Below are positions 34,394 to 42,173 of a stretch of DNA of 64,000 nt, piece by piece (the stretch's first letter is position 1; every line of letters starts with the position of its first letter). Origin of the DNA: Streptomyces sp. NBC_00490 (GTDB lineage Bacteria > Actinomycetota > Actinomycetes > Streptomycetales > Streptomycetaceae); NCBI RefSeq assembly GCF_036013645.1, contig NZ_CP107869.1, positions 744,001 through 808,000 of the forward strand, written 5' to 3'. The translations under genes were made by a program, and so were the position numbers. Under the pieces are notes generated by a model. It did not search any database and was not told the DNA's origin. It saw nothing but the letters and a program-made list of their open reading frames with translations.

Positions 34394-34723
34394 TCACTGC
34401 CTGCGGACGAGCGCAGCCTGGAGCTCGGACAGGACCGTCTCGGGCAAGCCGGCGCCCTGCGCGTGCTTGACGACCTGCTCGGCGATCGAGGAGAGCTTGG
34501 TGTTGGTGTGCTGTGAGACCTCCCGCAGCACGGTGAATCCGTCCTCCGGGCTGATCCTTGCCATCATCACGAGGACCCCGATGGCCTGATCCACCACCGC
34601 ATGGGAGGCAACCGCCCGATGCAGCTGCTCATTCTCCGCCCGCAGCTGTGCGACCTCCTGCACCAAGTCGTCGACACGAGGACCAACGTCGGGTTCGCGG
34701 CTGCGGAACGCGGAGGAGGCCAT
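34394..34723 (-). CDS. ANTAR-domain protein
   Basis: A protein of 109 residues. An N-terminal coiled coil (VDDLVQEVAQLRAENEQLHRAV) precedes a complete ANTAR domain, VDQAIGVLVMMARISPEDGFTVLREVSQHTNTKLSSIAEQVV. The key Ala, Gly and Arg positions of the family are present. ANTAR domains bind paired RNA hairpins to cause antitermination, and are usually joined to GAF or receiver domains. Here the domain is alone with a coiled coil. ATG 34723 is the best start. Confidence 0.8.
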   Translation of the reverse strand: MASSAFRSREPDVGPRVDDLVQEVAQLRAENEQLHRAVASHAVVDQAIGVLVMMARISPEDGFTVLREVSQHTNTKLSSIAEQVVKHAQGAGLPETVLSELQAALVRRQ

Positions 34724-34928
34724 GCATATCACCGTAGATGTCATCGGAGCAGAGACGCATTTCGCCTGCCCGCGTCCCTTGGCGCATCCCCCTGCCGCGG
34801 GGGCGTCACAGCATCTTGGCCGGAATGTGCTGAGCTCTCCGAGCTGCGCCCGGAGAGCTCCGGCGGGGCTGGCTTCCGAACCCCGCCTGCGGCGGGTAGC
34901 CCGGTGACCTGTGGTCATGCCGACCTCA

Positions 34929-35126
34929 TCACGCCGCGTCGACGTGTCGCGAAGAGCGATCAGCCCGACGACGCGGCTGGCTCGTGCCGCTGTGGACCAG
35001 GCGCAGATGTCGGCGCCGGGCATGCCGTGGCACCGGCCTTTTGCCCGACATCTGGTCCTCGATACGGTCCATCCCATACAGCAGCAGGCCCAGCACCGGC
35101 AGCAGCAACACAGCGACGGCGAACAC
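34929..35126 (-). CDS. Small membrane protein, about 65 residues
   Basis: From GTG 35126, ten bases after GGAGGG, the frame encodes one strong membrane helix (FAVAVLLLPVLGLLLYGMDRIED) and a basic tail (RHARRRHLRLVHSG). The order hydrophobic helix, DRIED, HARRRHLRL is protein-like and recalls small Streptomyces membrane proteins of unknown role. Topology is probably N-out, with the basic tail in the cytoplasm. I do not know its function. Confidence 0.5.
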   Translation of the reverse strand: MFAVAVLLLPVLGLLLYGMDRIEDQMSGKRPVPRHARRRHLRLVHSGTSQPRRRADRSSRHVDAA

Positions 35127-35327
35127 AGCGAGACATCCCTCCGGTCGGCGGCACGAGGCCGGGTTTCCCCTCGCCCCCCGGCCCAGCAGCCTCCCCGTGT
35201 GAAGGTCTCGTGACGACCGGGCGCGAGTTGCCCCGACCGGTGGCGGTGTCACTTCTCGCTCTGGTGACCGTCCGTGTCACACGGAATCCGGTCGCATGAT
35301 CCGCGTTGGGGTGGGCAGGCGGCTCTG

Positions 35328-35672
35328 ATGTCGTGCGCGCCTGCCGAGTTGGTCTTGCAGGTGAGTTCTGCCCTGAGGCAGGCCGGGTTTCATGTACCGG
35401 GCGACGCGAACACCGGTGATCCGGGGCTCCGTGTGGTCGAAGTACCCACGGGCGCTCTGGTCAGCTGGGCGGCCTCGGACACATTCACCTCGCTGACTCG
35501 CGAACGGGCCGGCCGTGCTGCGGGCGACGACAGCCTGAAAGCGATCGTGCGGGCCGCAGTATCAGGATTGCTGATCCAGCTCGGCCACACCGTCACCGAG
35601 ACGACCGACAGCGGTGATCTTGTGGTGCTCGCCGACGTGGTGACTCCCCCCGATGGCGAGGACAGCCGTTGA
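35328..35672 (+). CDS. Hypothetical protein, 114 residues
   Basis: From ATG 35328 (GGCAGGCGG upstream) the frame reads LVLQVSSALRQAGFHVP and VVEVPTGALVSWAAS, then SLKAIVRAAVSGLLIQLGHTV and DLVVLADVV. It looks like a small alpha/beta cytoplasmic protein. I do not recognise the family. Its TGA stop at 35670-35672 touches the end of the TnpB element, so the last residues may derive from the insertion. Confidence 0.5.
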   Translation: MSCAPAELVLQVSSALRQAGFHVPGDANTGDPGLRVVEVPTGALVSWAASDTFTSLTRERAGRAAGDDSLKAIVRAAVSGLLIQLGHTVTETTDSGDLVVLADVVTPPDGEDSR

Positions 35673-35830
35673 CTTCCTCCCCCGCCTAAAGGCGGGGGAT
35701 TCCAGCGGTCGCCCGCTGGGGTTCCTGCTTCAGCGACGACTGCCCCGTCCGGGAGGACTCCCGTTGAGGTCTTACACCGTCTCCACAGGCAGACGCCGCC
35801 AGCCCGGCGGCCAGGATGTTGCGTGCCGCG
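35665..35830 (-). ncRNA. Candidate omega (right-end) RNA of TnpB
   Basis: In IS200/IS605 elements the guide RNA of TnpB is made from the last part of the tnpB frame and the right end, running out into flanking DNA. The same position here holds the C-terminal codons and the 8-bp hairpin. The boundaries are estimates and no transcript evidence exists. Confidence 0.4.
35679..35698 (-). repeat. Right-end hairpin of the TnpB element
   Basis: CCCCCGCC and GGCGGGGG form a perfect 8-bp stem with a TAAA loop (plus-strand reading), just after the tnpB stop. Confidence 0.75.
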
Positions 35831-36894
35831 TTGATGTCGCGGTCATGCACCGCGCCGCAGGCGCACGTCCATTCGCGGACGTTCAGCGGCAGTTTCCCGC
35901 GGACCGTGCCGCAGTTCCCGCACAGCTTGCTGCTGGGAAAGAAGCGGTCGATCACGACCAGCTCGCGCCCGTACCAGGCGCACTTGTACTCCAGCAGGGA
36001 GCGCAGTTGCGTCCAGGCCGCATCACTGATGGCGCGTGCGAGCGTGCCGTTCTTCAGCAGGTTGCGCACGCTCAGGTCCTCGATCACGACCGTTTGATTC
36101 TCACGGACGAGACGAGCCGACAGCTTGTGCAGAACGTCACGGCGCCGGTCGGCGATCCGCGCATGCACACGGGCCACCTTGCGGCGGGCCTTCTCCCGGT
36201 TCGCCGAGCCCTTCGCCTTGCGCGACAACTCCCGCTGCGCCTTCGCCAGGCGGGCACGGTCACGCCTCTCATGCCTGGGGTTGGCGACCTTTTCCCCGGT
36301 GGAGAGTGTCACCAGGGAGGTGATCCCGGCGTCCAGGCCCACCGCGTTCGTGGTGGCCGGGGCCGGGGCGATGGTGTCCTGGCACAGCAGGGACACGAAC
36401 CAGCGCCCCGCCGCGTCACGGGACACCGTCACCGTGCTCGGCTGCGCACCCTCGGGCAGGGGGCGCGACCAGCGGATGTCCAGAGGGCCGGCCATCTTGG
36501 CCAAGGTCAGCTGTCCGTCGCGCCAGGTGAAGGCGCTGCGGGTGTACTCGGCCGACGCGCGGGACTTCTTGCGGGACTTGTAGCGCGGGTACTTCGCACG
36601 CTGGGCGAAGAAGTTCCCGAACGCCGTCTGCAGATGGCGCAGCGCCTGCTGCAACGGAACCGAGGACACCTCCGCCAGAAAAGCAAGTTCCTCGGTCTTC
36701 TTCCACTGCGTCAACGCGGCCGACGACTGCACGTAGGAGATGCGGCGCTGCTCGCCGTACCAGGCCCGCGTGCGCTCCTCCAGCGCCTTGTTGTAGACGA
36801 GGCGGACACAGCCGAACGTGCGCGACAACTCAGCCGCCTGCACGCCGGTGGGATAGAAGCGGTACTTGAACGCCCGCTTGACCTGCTCCGCCAT
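35686..36894 (-). CDS. tnpB: TnpB RNA-guided nuclease (OrfB, IS605 type)
   Basis: A protein of 402 residues, a normal TnpB length. The N-terminal helix-turn-helix region (RAFKYRFYPTGVQAAELSRTFGCVRLVYNKAL) is followed by the split RuvC nuclease: Asp in AVGLDAGI, Glu in VVIEDLSVRNLL, and Asp in HDRDINAARNI. Between the last two is the zinc finger (LCGNCG and WTCACG, two Cys pairs). All catalytic residues are present, so the enzyme could be active. TnpB cuts DNA guided by its right-end RNA and helps the element persist. The gene is intact from ATG 36894. Confidence 0.9.
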   Translation of the reverse strand: MAEQVKRAFKYRFYPTGVQAAELSRTFGCVRLVYNKALEERTRAWYGEQRRISYVQSSAALTQWKKTEELAFLAEVSSVPLQQALRHLQTAFGNFFAQRAKYPRYKSRKKSRASAEYTRSAFTWRDGQLTLAKMAGPLDIRWSRPLPEGAQPSTVTVSRDAAGRWFVSLLCQDTIAPAPATTNAVGLDAGITSLVTLSTGEKVANPRHERRDRARLAKAQRELSRKAKGSANREKARRKVARVHARIADRRRDVLHKLSARLVRENQTVVIEDLSVRNLLKNGTLARAISDAAWTQLRSLLEYKCAWYGRELVVIDRFFPSSKLCGNCGTVRGKLPLNVREWTCACGAVHDRDINAARNILAAGLAASACGDGVRPQRESSRTGQSSLKQEPQRATAGIPRL

Positions 36895-37014
36895 ACCTCA
36901 CACCGTATCAACTTCCGTGTGGGCAAAGGGAGTCGGCCGGCAGACCGCGCACGCCGGTCCACCTGGGCGGCGAACCGGCTTCCCCTACCCTGCTCCGCAG
37001 GAGCTTCGATTCCT

Positions 37015-37034
37015 CCCCGGCCTGAAAGCCGGGG
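37015..37034 (-). repeat. Left-end hairpin of the TnpB element
   Basis: CCCCGGC (37015-37021) pairs with GCCGGGG (37028-37034) around a 6-nt loop. Stem and flank resemble the other end of the element. Confidence 0.7.
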
Positions 37035-37055
37035 TATCCACGAAGGACAGACCCG

Positions 37056-38021
37056 ATGACCACAGCACGACCCGCCCTCGACCCCCAACTGCACGAACTC
37101 TTGGCCGACATGCCACTGATGTCCCACCTCACCCCGGAAGTACTGGCCCAGGTACGCCCCCTCTCCTCGATGCCCGTCGAGCCCCTCCTCGAAGGTCGCG
37201 CGATCGACCGGCGCGAGGTCACCGCCGCGAGTCCGGACGGCACCACGATCCCCTTGTCCGTCTTCAGTCCCGCGAACGCCGATCGCACCGCCGCGCCCTG
37301 CGTCTACTGGATGCACGGTGGCGGGATGGTCATGGGCGACCGCTTCTCACAGATCGACATCCCGCTGGAGTGGCTCGACGAGTTCGGCGCCGTCGTGGTC
37401 TCCGTCGATTACCGGCTCGCGCCCGAGGCCTCCGGCATGATCCCGGTCGAGGACTGCTACCAGGGACTCCTCTGGATCGCCGACCACGCCGCCGAACTGG
37501 GCATCGACCCCGCCCGGATCGTCGTCGCGGGTGCCAGCGCGGGCGGCGGCCTCGCCGCCGGCGTCACCCTGCTCGCCCGCGACCTTGGCACCCCGACGAT
37601 CGCCGCCCAGGTCCTGATCGGCCCCATGCTCGACCACCGCAACACCACCACCTCCAGCCTCCAGTTCGCGAACGGGCCCGGCGTCTGGACCCGCGAGATG
37701 AACGGATTCGGGTGGCGCTGCCTCCTGGGCGACCTCACCGACGACGAGGTACCCGCATACGTCTCCCCCGCCCTGACCGACGACCTCGCGAGCCTGCCGA
37801 CCACCTACATCGACACCGGGTCCGCCGAAGTCTTCCGCGACGAGGACACCGACTACGCCACCCGCATCTGGGCGGCGGGCGGCCAGGCCGAACTCCACGT
37901 CTGGGCAGGCGGCTTCCACGGATTCGACGCGCTGTACCCGCAAGCAGAGATCTCGGCCACGGCCCGCCGGACCCGCACCGAGTGGCTCGCCCGAGTCCTG
38001 CCTACGAACCCCGCCGTATAG
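37056..38021 (+). CDS. Alpha/beta hydrolase, HSL (HGGG) family
   Basis: An esterase-like protein of 321 residues. The oxyanion motif is YWMHGGGMVMGD, the nucleophile is the Ser of VVAGASAGGGLAAG, and the acid and base are in YIDTGSAEVFRDED and GGFHGFD. These are the marks of the hormone-sensitive-lipase group, which act on short esters in the cytoplasm. It begins just outside the TnpB element, so its original promoter region may have been separated by the insertion. Confidence 0.87.
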   Translation: MTTARPALDPQLHELLADMPLMSHLTPEVLAQVRPLSSMPVEPLLEGRAIDRREVTAASPDGTTIPLSVFSPANADRTAAPCVYWMHGGGMVMGDRFSQIDIPLEWLDEFGAVVVSVDYRLAPEASGMIPVEDCYQGLLWIADHAAELGIDPARIVVAGASAGGGLAAGVTLLARDLGTPTIAAQVLIGPMLDHRNTTTSSLQFANGPGVWTREMNGFGWRCLLGDLTDDEVPAYVSPALTDDLASLPTTYIDTGSAEVFRDEDTDYATRIWAAGGQAELHVWAGGFHGFDALYPQAEISATARRTRTEWLARVLPTNPAV

Positions 38022-38243
38022 CTTCGGCATGAGCTTGGCGCTTAACGTCGAGGGCCACTCGCCCTGCTGACATCCGTCGGAACGGGCAGCACGTGACCCG
38101 GCCGCTCTCCACACTTCGAGTAACGTCCCGCTTTCGGGTCGGGTTATCGACCGTCTCTGCGCGCCGCCCCGACATCCTCTACTCCGGCCAACAGCTCTGC
38201 CTCAAGCGCGTCGCAACCCGCCGACCACGACGCCCCGCGCGCG

Positions 38244-38363
38244 TCACCAGGACTCGGCCTGCAGGAACAATGAGATCGCCTCGGTGAAGAACCAGATGGC
38301 GAACACCAGGCACCCGAGCCAGAGCCCCCACAAGACCCAGCGGATCTCTCGACGTATACGCAT
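38244..38363 (-). CDS. 39-residue membrane protein
   Basis: From ATG 38363 (GGGGGAT about ten bases upstream) a 39-codon frame reads MRIRREIRWVLWGLWLGCLV, then FAIWFFTEAISLFLQAESW and TGA. A basic N-terminus is followed by one long Trp-rich and Phe-rich membrane helix and an amphipathic end. Composition and ribosome-binding site argue for a real small membrane protein, with its N-terminus in the cytoplasm. No function can be given. Confidence 0.5.
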   Translation of the reverse strand: MRIRREIRWVLWGLWLGCLVFAIWFFTEAISLFLQAESW

Positions 38364-38384
38364 GAGCGGATCATCCCCCGGAAT

Positions 38385-39332
38385 TCACAGCGCGTCGCCG
38401 GCCTGAGATGTTTTCAGGTGTGGGTCAGGTCGGGGCGCCAACGCGGTGCGGGCCAGGTCGCGTAGCCAGACGTGTGCGGGGTCGGTGTCATAGCGCTGAT
38501 GCCATGACAGGTACACCGTGGCCGGCGGTAGTTCGAACGGCAGTGGGAGCAGGGTCAGACCGAGAATCGTGGCCGCTGAACGCGTCGTCGATTCGGGGGC
38601 CGTGACGAGGAGGTCGGAGCCCCGCACGAACTCGAGCGCGGCCCCTTCGGTGGGTGCGGTCGCCACTACCCGTCGGGTGAGGCCGAGCCGTGCGAGAGCG
38701 TCGTCAAGGGTGTTGCCGAGCCTTCCGCGCCGCGAGACGGTGATGTGCTCGGCCGCGGCGTACCGCGCGGCGGTGACGGCCTTGACGCGGGTGAGCGGGT
38801 GCCCCTGCCGCACGACGATGACGTGCTGGGTCTCAGCCACCGGCTCGGCGCAGATGTCGGGTGCGGTCGGGCGGTTGGCGTTCGCCTCCAGGTCGACTTC
38901 GCCGCGGCGCAGTTCGGGGGTGTCGTTGTGCGATTCCGCGATGAAGCGCAGGCGCACGCCCGGGGCTCGCTTGCGTACGGCCGCGAGAAGCGTGGGTCCG
39001 CTGAGGGCGACGAGTGAGTCGTGCCAGCGGAGTGTGAAGGTGCGCTCGAGCGTCGTGAGGTCGAGTTCGCGGCTCGGTGCCAGCACGCCCTGGACCTGTT
39101 GCAGCAGCTCGTGGACCTGTTCCCGGACGGCGATCGCGTACGGCGTCGGGGTCATGGTTCGCCCGGTACGCACCAGGATCTGATCCCCCGTCGTGCGCCG
39201 GATCCGGCCGAGGCTTCGGCTCATCGCGGGGGCGGTGACATGTAGGCGCTCAGCAGCGCCGGCCACGCTGCCTTCTTCCAGGAGTGCGTCGAGGGCGGCG
39301 AGCAGGTTCAAATCCAGTTGCATGAGAATCAT
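38385..39332 (-). CDS. LysR-family transcriptional regulator
   Basis: A regulator of 315 residues. The winged helix near the N-terminus is LNLLAALDALLEEGSVAGAAERLHVTAPAMSRSLGRIRRTTGDQILVRTGRTMTPT, followed by a linker helix and the two-lobed effector domain. ATG 39332 or 39323 could be the start. It is divergent from the phosphatase-like gene at 39459, and the 126-bp gap contains an AT-rich patch (about 39335-39370), so it probably controls that two-gene operon and itself. Confidence 0.87.
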   Translation of the reverse strand: MILMQLDLNLLAALDALLEEGSVAGAAERLHVTAPAMSRSLGRIRRTTGDQILVRTGRTMTPTPYAIAVREQVHELLQQVQGVLAPSRELDLTTLERTFTLRWHDSLVALSGPTLLAAVRKRAPGVRLRFIAESHNDTPELRRGEVDLEANANRPTAPDICAEPVAETQHVIVVRQGHPLTRVKAVTAARYAAAEHITVSRRGRLGNTLDDALARLGLTRRVVATAPTEGAALEFVRGSDLLVTAPESTTRSAATILGLTLLPLPFELPPATVYLSWHQRYDTDPAHVWLRDLARTALAPRPDPHLKTSQAGDAL

Positions 39333-39458
39333 GCTAGCCGTGATTTACATGCACTTGCAGTTAATGATGGGCCCTCCTACCTTCGAGATGCGGGCGGGAA
39401 GGAACCACGGTTCTCCCCGGTCGACCTCATCACCCCTTGCTTAGTTGGGAGCACCGCC

Positions 39459-40292
39459 ATGCCCGATTCGATTCAGACCACCGGGATTGCTGCAACAGCC
39501 GACTCCTCGTCCGACCCCGACCTGCTCGCGCAGACCGTGATCGCCGTGCGCGCGGCGGGTTCGGCGCTGCGGGATCGGTTCGGCGACGTGACCCGCTACC
39601 AGACCCGCGAAGAGCTGATGCGCGCGCTCGCCGCCAACGACGACGCGGCCCTCGACATCCTGCGCCCCCGCCTCGCCCTCCTGCGCCCGGACGCCCGCCT
39701 GGTGGAGGACGAGCTCGCGGGCGGGGCCCTGCCTCCCGGCGAATGGTGGGTCCTGGATCCGGCCGAAGGAAACGTCAACCACCTGCACGCCCTGCCGGAG
39801 TGGGCGGTGACCGCCACTCTCGTACGCGACAACCAGCCGGTGCTCACCGCAGTTCACCTGCCGCTGACCGGTGAGACCTACACCGCACTCGCCGGTGCCG
39901 GCGCCCATCTCGACGGCCGCCCGCTGCACGTGTCCCAGACCACGGACCTCGGCCTGAGCCTCGTGGCCACGAGCCAGGCCAGGCCCGACGAGGACGACAC
40001 GGTCGTGCGACGCATCGGCTCCTCGATCACGGCGATGCTCTTCGATGCGCTCGTGGTGCGGACATCCGTGCCGGCCACCCTGCACCTCCTGAACGTGGCC
40101 GCCGGCCGGATCGACGCCTTCTGGCAGTTCGCCGGGGCCCGCGCGGACCTGCTGCCCGGGGCGCTGCTCGTCGCCGAGGCCGGCGGGCGGATATCCGATG
40201 CCGAGGGCCGCCCCTGGACCCCCGAGAGCGAGAGCTTCGTGGCCGCCGCGCCCGGCGTGCACGCCCAAGCCGTCACCACGCTCTCCCGCTGA
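39459..40292 (+). CDS. Inositol-monophosphatase-like protein with altered metal motif
   Basis: A protein of 277 residues with the order and length of the IMPase family. The first metal motif is VEDEL in place of GEE. The central motif reads WVLDPAEGNVNHLHALPEWAV, where relatives have WxxDPIDGTxNFxxGxP. The last is RADLLPGALLVAEAGG, where W-D-x-x-A/P-G is usual. The first Asp and the late Asp remain, but the second Asp is Glu and Thr is Asn, so sugar-phosphate phosphatase activity is uncertain. It is followed 40 bp later by an F420-reductase-like gene and is divergent from LysR, suggesting one small regulated unit. Confidence 0.78.
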   Translation: MPDSIQTTGIAATADSSSDPDLLAQTVIAVRAAGSALRDRFGDVTRYQTREELMRALAANDDAALDILRPRLALLRPDARLVEDELAGGALPPGEWWVLDPAEGNVNHLHALPEWAVTATLVRDNQPVLTAVHLPLTGETYTALAGAGAHLDGRPLHVSQTTDLGLSLVATSQARPDEDDTVVRRIGSSITAMLFDALVVRTSVPATLHLLNVAAGRIDAFWQFAGARADLLPGALLVAEAGGRISDAEGRPWTPESESFVAAAPGVHAQAVTTLSR

Positions 40293-40332
40293 CATCTGTC
40301 AGAACCGCAAGCGCCGAAAGGACCACATCACC

Positions 40333-40929
40333 ATGACCATGATCGCCGTTCTCGGAAACGGCCGCGTCGGCGGCAGCCTGGCCCTGGCCCTCACCCGGGC
40401 CGGGCACGAGGTGACCGTGGCGGACCGTTCACCAGGCTCCGCTGCCGACGCCGCCCGGACAGCGCAGATCGTCATCAACGCCACCCCGGGCGCCGGCTCG
40501 CTGGAGCGGCTCAGCGCTCTGCGGGAGGAACTGCGGGACAAGATTCTCGTAGACGTCTCCAACGCCACCGTCGACGGACCGGACGGACTCCCGGCCGACC
40601 TGCTCTACCCCGGCTCGAGCCTCGCGGAGAAACTACAAGAAGCCCTCCCCGGCACGCGCGTCATCAAGACGCTCAACACGATGCTCTACACGGTGATGAC
40701 CGCGCCCGACGCACTCACCCAGACACCGACCGTCTTCCTCTCCGGCGAGGATCCGGAGGCCAAGCAGGCCGTACGCGGGCTTCTCGCCGACCTCAACTGG
40801 CAGCAGGAGTGGATCACGGACCTCGGCGGGATCGAGACCGCGCGGGCCGCCGAGGCGTCGATCCTCTTCGTACGGCACGTGATCCGATCCAGCGGCTTCG
40901 CGCCCTTCGCCATCTCGATCGCCCGCTGA
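40333..40929 (+). CDS. F420-dependent NADP reductase-like protein
   Basis: A Rossmann protein of 198 residues: IAVLGNGRVGGSLALALTRAGHEVTVADRSPG at the N-terminus, then IVINATPGAG, LVDVSNAT and VIKTLNTMLYTVM. This pattern matches NADP:F420 oxidoreductase-like and NAD(P)-binding proteins of Actinobacteria (COG2085 type). GAAAGGA precedes ATG 40333. With the upstream IMPase-like protein it forms a two-gene operon. The true cofactor, F420 or NADP only, cannot be told. Confidence 0.82.
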   Translation: MTMIAVLGNGRVGGSLALALTRAGHEVTVADRSPGSAADAARTAQIVINATPGAGSLERLSALREELRDKILVDVSNATVDGPDGLPADLLYPGSSLAEKLQEALPGTRVIKTLNTMLYTVMTAPDALTQTPTVFLSGEDPEAKQAVRGLLADLNWQQEWITDLGGIETARAAEASILFVRHVIRSSGFAPFAISIAR

Positions 40930-41425
40930 AACCCGCTCTGCCACCCCGTCCGAAGAGGCAGGTCCTGCCGCCGCTTCCCACTGGCCACCGGCGCTCCGGT
41001 TGTACTGGTCACCCTCCCCCTCTTCCGGCGCCGGCGCGTTCGTCGGGCGGCCAGCCGTCGAGGTGCGCGGATCGTCGTCGAGGTGAGCCTGGTCCACGCC
41101 GCCGTATCCGCCCAGAGGGTGGGCGCCACCGCCAGAGCAGCCACTCCCCCGAACACGAATGCCAGGGAGTAACGGCCGCTGAGGGTGTGGAAAGAGGCGC
41201 CCATGAAGGGCCGGTGAGTACGTCCGTGAGGACCTGACGGGGCTTCACACGGGACGCGGGCGGCCAGCCGACAGCCATGCCGGGTGTGCGGTGGCGCTCG
41301 CCAACGGGGGGCCAACGGGGCGACGAGGACCAACTGGCCGTGGAACATGGCGAGTTGACGCGAATCGGGTGTCGGAGCCAGAGCGCGGTTGCTCCGGTTG
41401 GCCTCTGGCAAGGGGCTTGCGGTGA
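40930..41425 (-). other. Gap with an MFS-transporter remnant
   Basis: No whole gene. On the minus strand, near 41080-41205, GASFHTLSGRYSLAFVFGGVAALAVAPTLWAD is typical of the last membrane helix of a major-facilitator transporter. There is no preceding transporter sequence in frame, so it is a fragment. Confidence 0.4.
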
Positions 41426-42028
41426 CTACTCCTGGGGGCCCTCCGGTGCGTCAGCCGGCTGCAGCGTGGTGAGCCATTGGGCGACGACGGCGTCGATGAA
41501 GGCGTCGGTGACCTGGCCGCGGTCGAGGAAGAGGCGGGCGAGGACGGGTCCGTACAGCAGGGTGAACTCGTCGTCGCTGATCTGGATGCCCGAAGGCTCC
41601 AGCAGCTTGTTGAAGCCGGCGTAGCGGTCTTCGCCGATGCGGACCAGTGCCCGGGCGCTGTCGGGATCGTGGTCGGCCTGGGCGGTGACGGCCAGGGCCG
41701 CGGTGCGTACGGCGGGCACGCTGACGCCGGCGCGCAGGCTTTTCAGCCAGGCCGTGGCCACGGCGCCCACGTCGCTGCCCGGCTCGGGGTAGGTGCCGAG
41801 GTCGGGGCCCTCAAGGATGAGGTCGAAGAGCAGTGCGGCGCGGGTGGGCCAGTGCCGGTAGAGGGTCTGGCGGGTGACGTCCGCCTGCTCGGCCAGCAGG
41901 GCGTAGGTCAGTCCGGCCGGTCCGACCTGGGGCAGCAGTTCTCGCGCGACGGCCAGGACGCGGTTGCGGGTGCGCTGCACGCGCGGGTTGCTCTGGGTGG
42001 GCTGGCGGCGGTGGAGGGGCTGCGTCAT
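41426..42028 (-). CDS. TetR-family transcriptional regulator
   Basis: A protein of 200 residues. The helix-turn-helix reads LLPQVGPAGLTYALLAEQADVTRQTLYRHWPTRAALLFDLIL; the remainder is a helical effector domain. It is divergent from an alpha/beta hydrolase gene, and repeats of GTGTGAT lie in the 145-bp gap. It most likely represses both genes. Confidence 0.87.
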   Translation of the reverse strand: MTQPLHRRQPTQSNPRVQRTRNRVLAVARELLPQVGPAGLTYALLAEQADVTRQTLYRHWPTRAALLFDLILEGPDLGTYPEPGSDVGAVATAWLKSLRAGVSVPAVRTAALAVTAQADHDPDSARALVRIGEDRYAGFNKLLEPSGIQISDDEFTLLYGPVLARLFLDRGQVTDAFIDAVVAQWLTTLQPADAPEGPQE

Positions 42029-42057
42029 GCCGCCACCCTACCGGCACATCATACGGC

Positions 42058-42125
42058 GAGTGTGATTGACGTCACAAGCCACAATCATGCACCGCGTGTG
42101 ATAAAACTGAAGACGTAATCACACG
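42058..42125. promoter_or_regulatory. GTGTGAT repeats, putative TetR operator
   Basis: CGTGTGAT (42095-42102) and ATCACACG (42118-42125) form a perfect 8-bp inverted repeat with 15 bp between. A third half-site, GAGTGTGATT, lies around 42058-42067. They are between the divergent TetR and hydrolase genes. Confidence 0.6.
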
Positions 42126-42173
42126 CACTGGATGATTCTTGCGTGACGGTGCTTATCCGAAAGGCAGACGGCC

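Larger units (their letters stand above)
35671..37040 (-). mobile_element. Solo TnpB element of IS200/IS605 type
   Basis: A single tnpB gene is bounded by two similar hairpins, each with a C-rich stem and an AGGA(A/T) neighbour. One lies just past the 3-prime end of the gene and the other about 120 bp before its start, as expected for the subterminal palindromes recognised by a Y1 transposase. No tnpA is present, so movement would need a TnpA elsewhere. The exact boundary bases and target tetranucleotide cannot be fixed from one copy. Confidence 0.75.
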
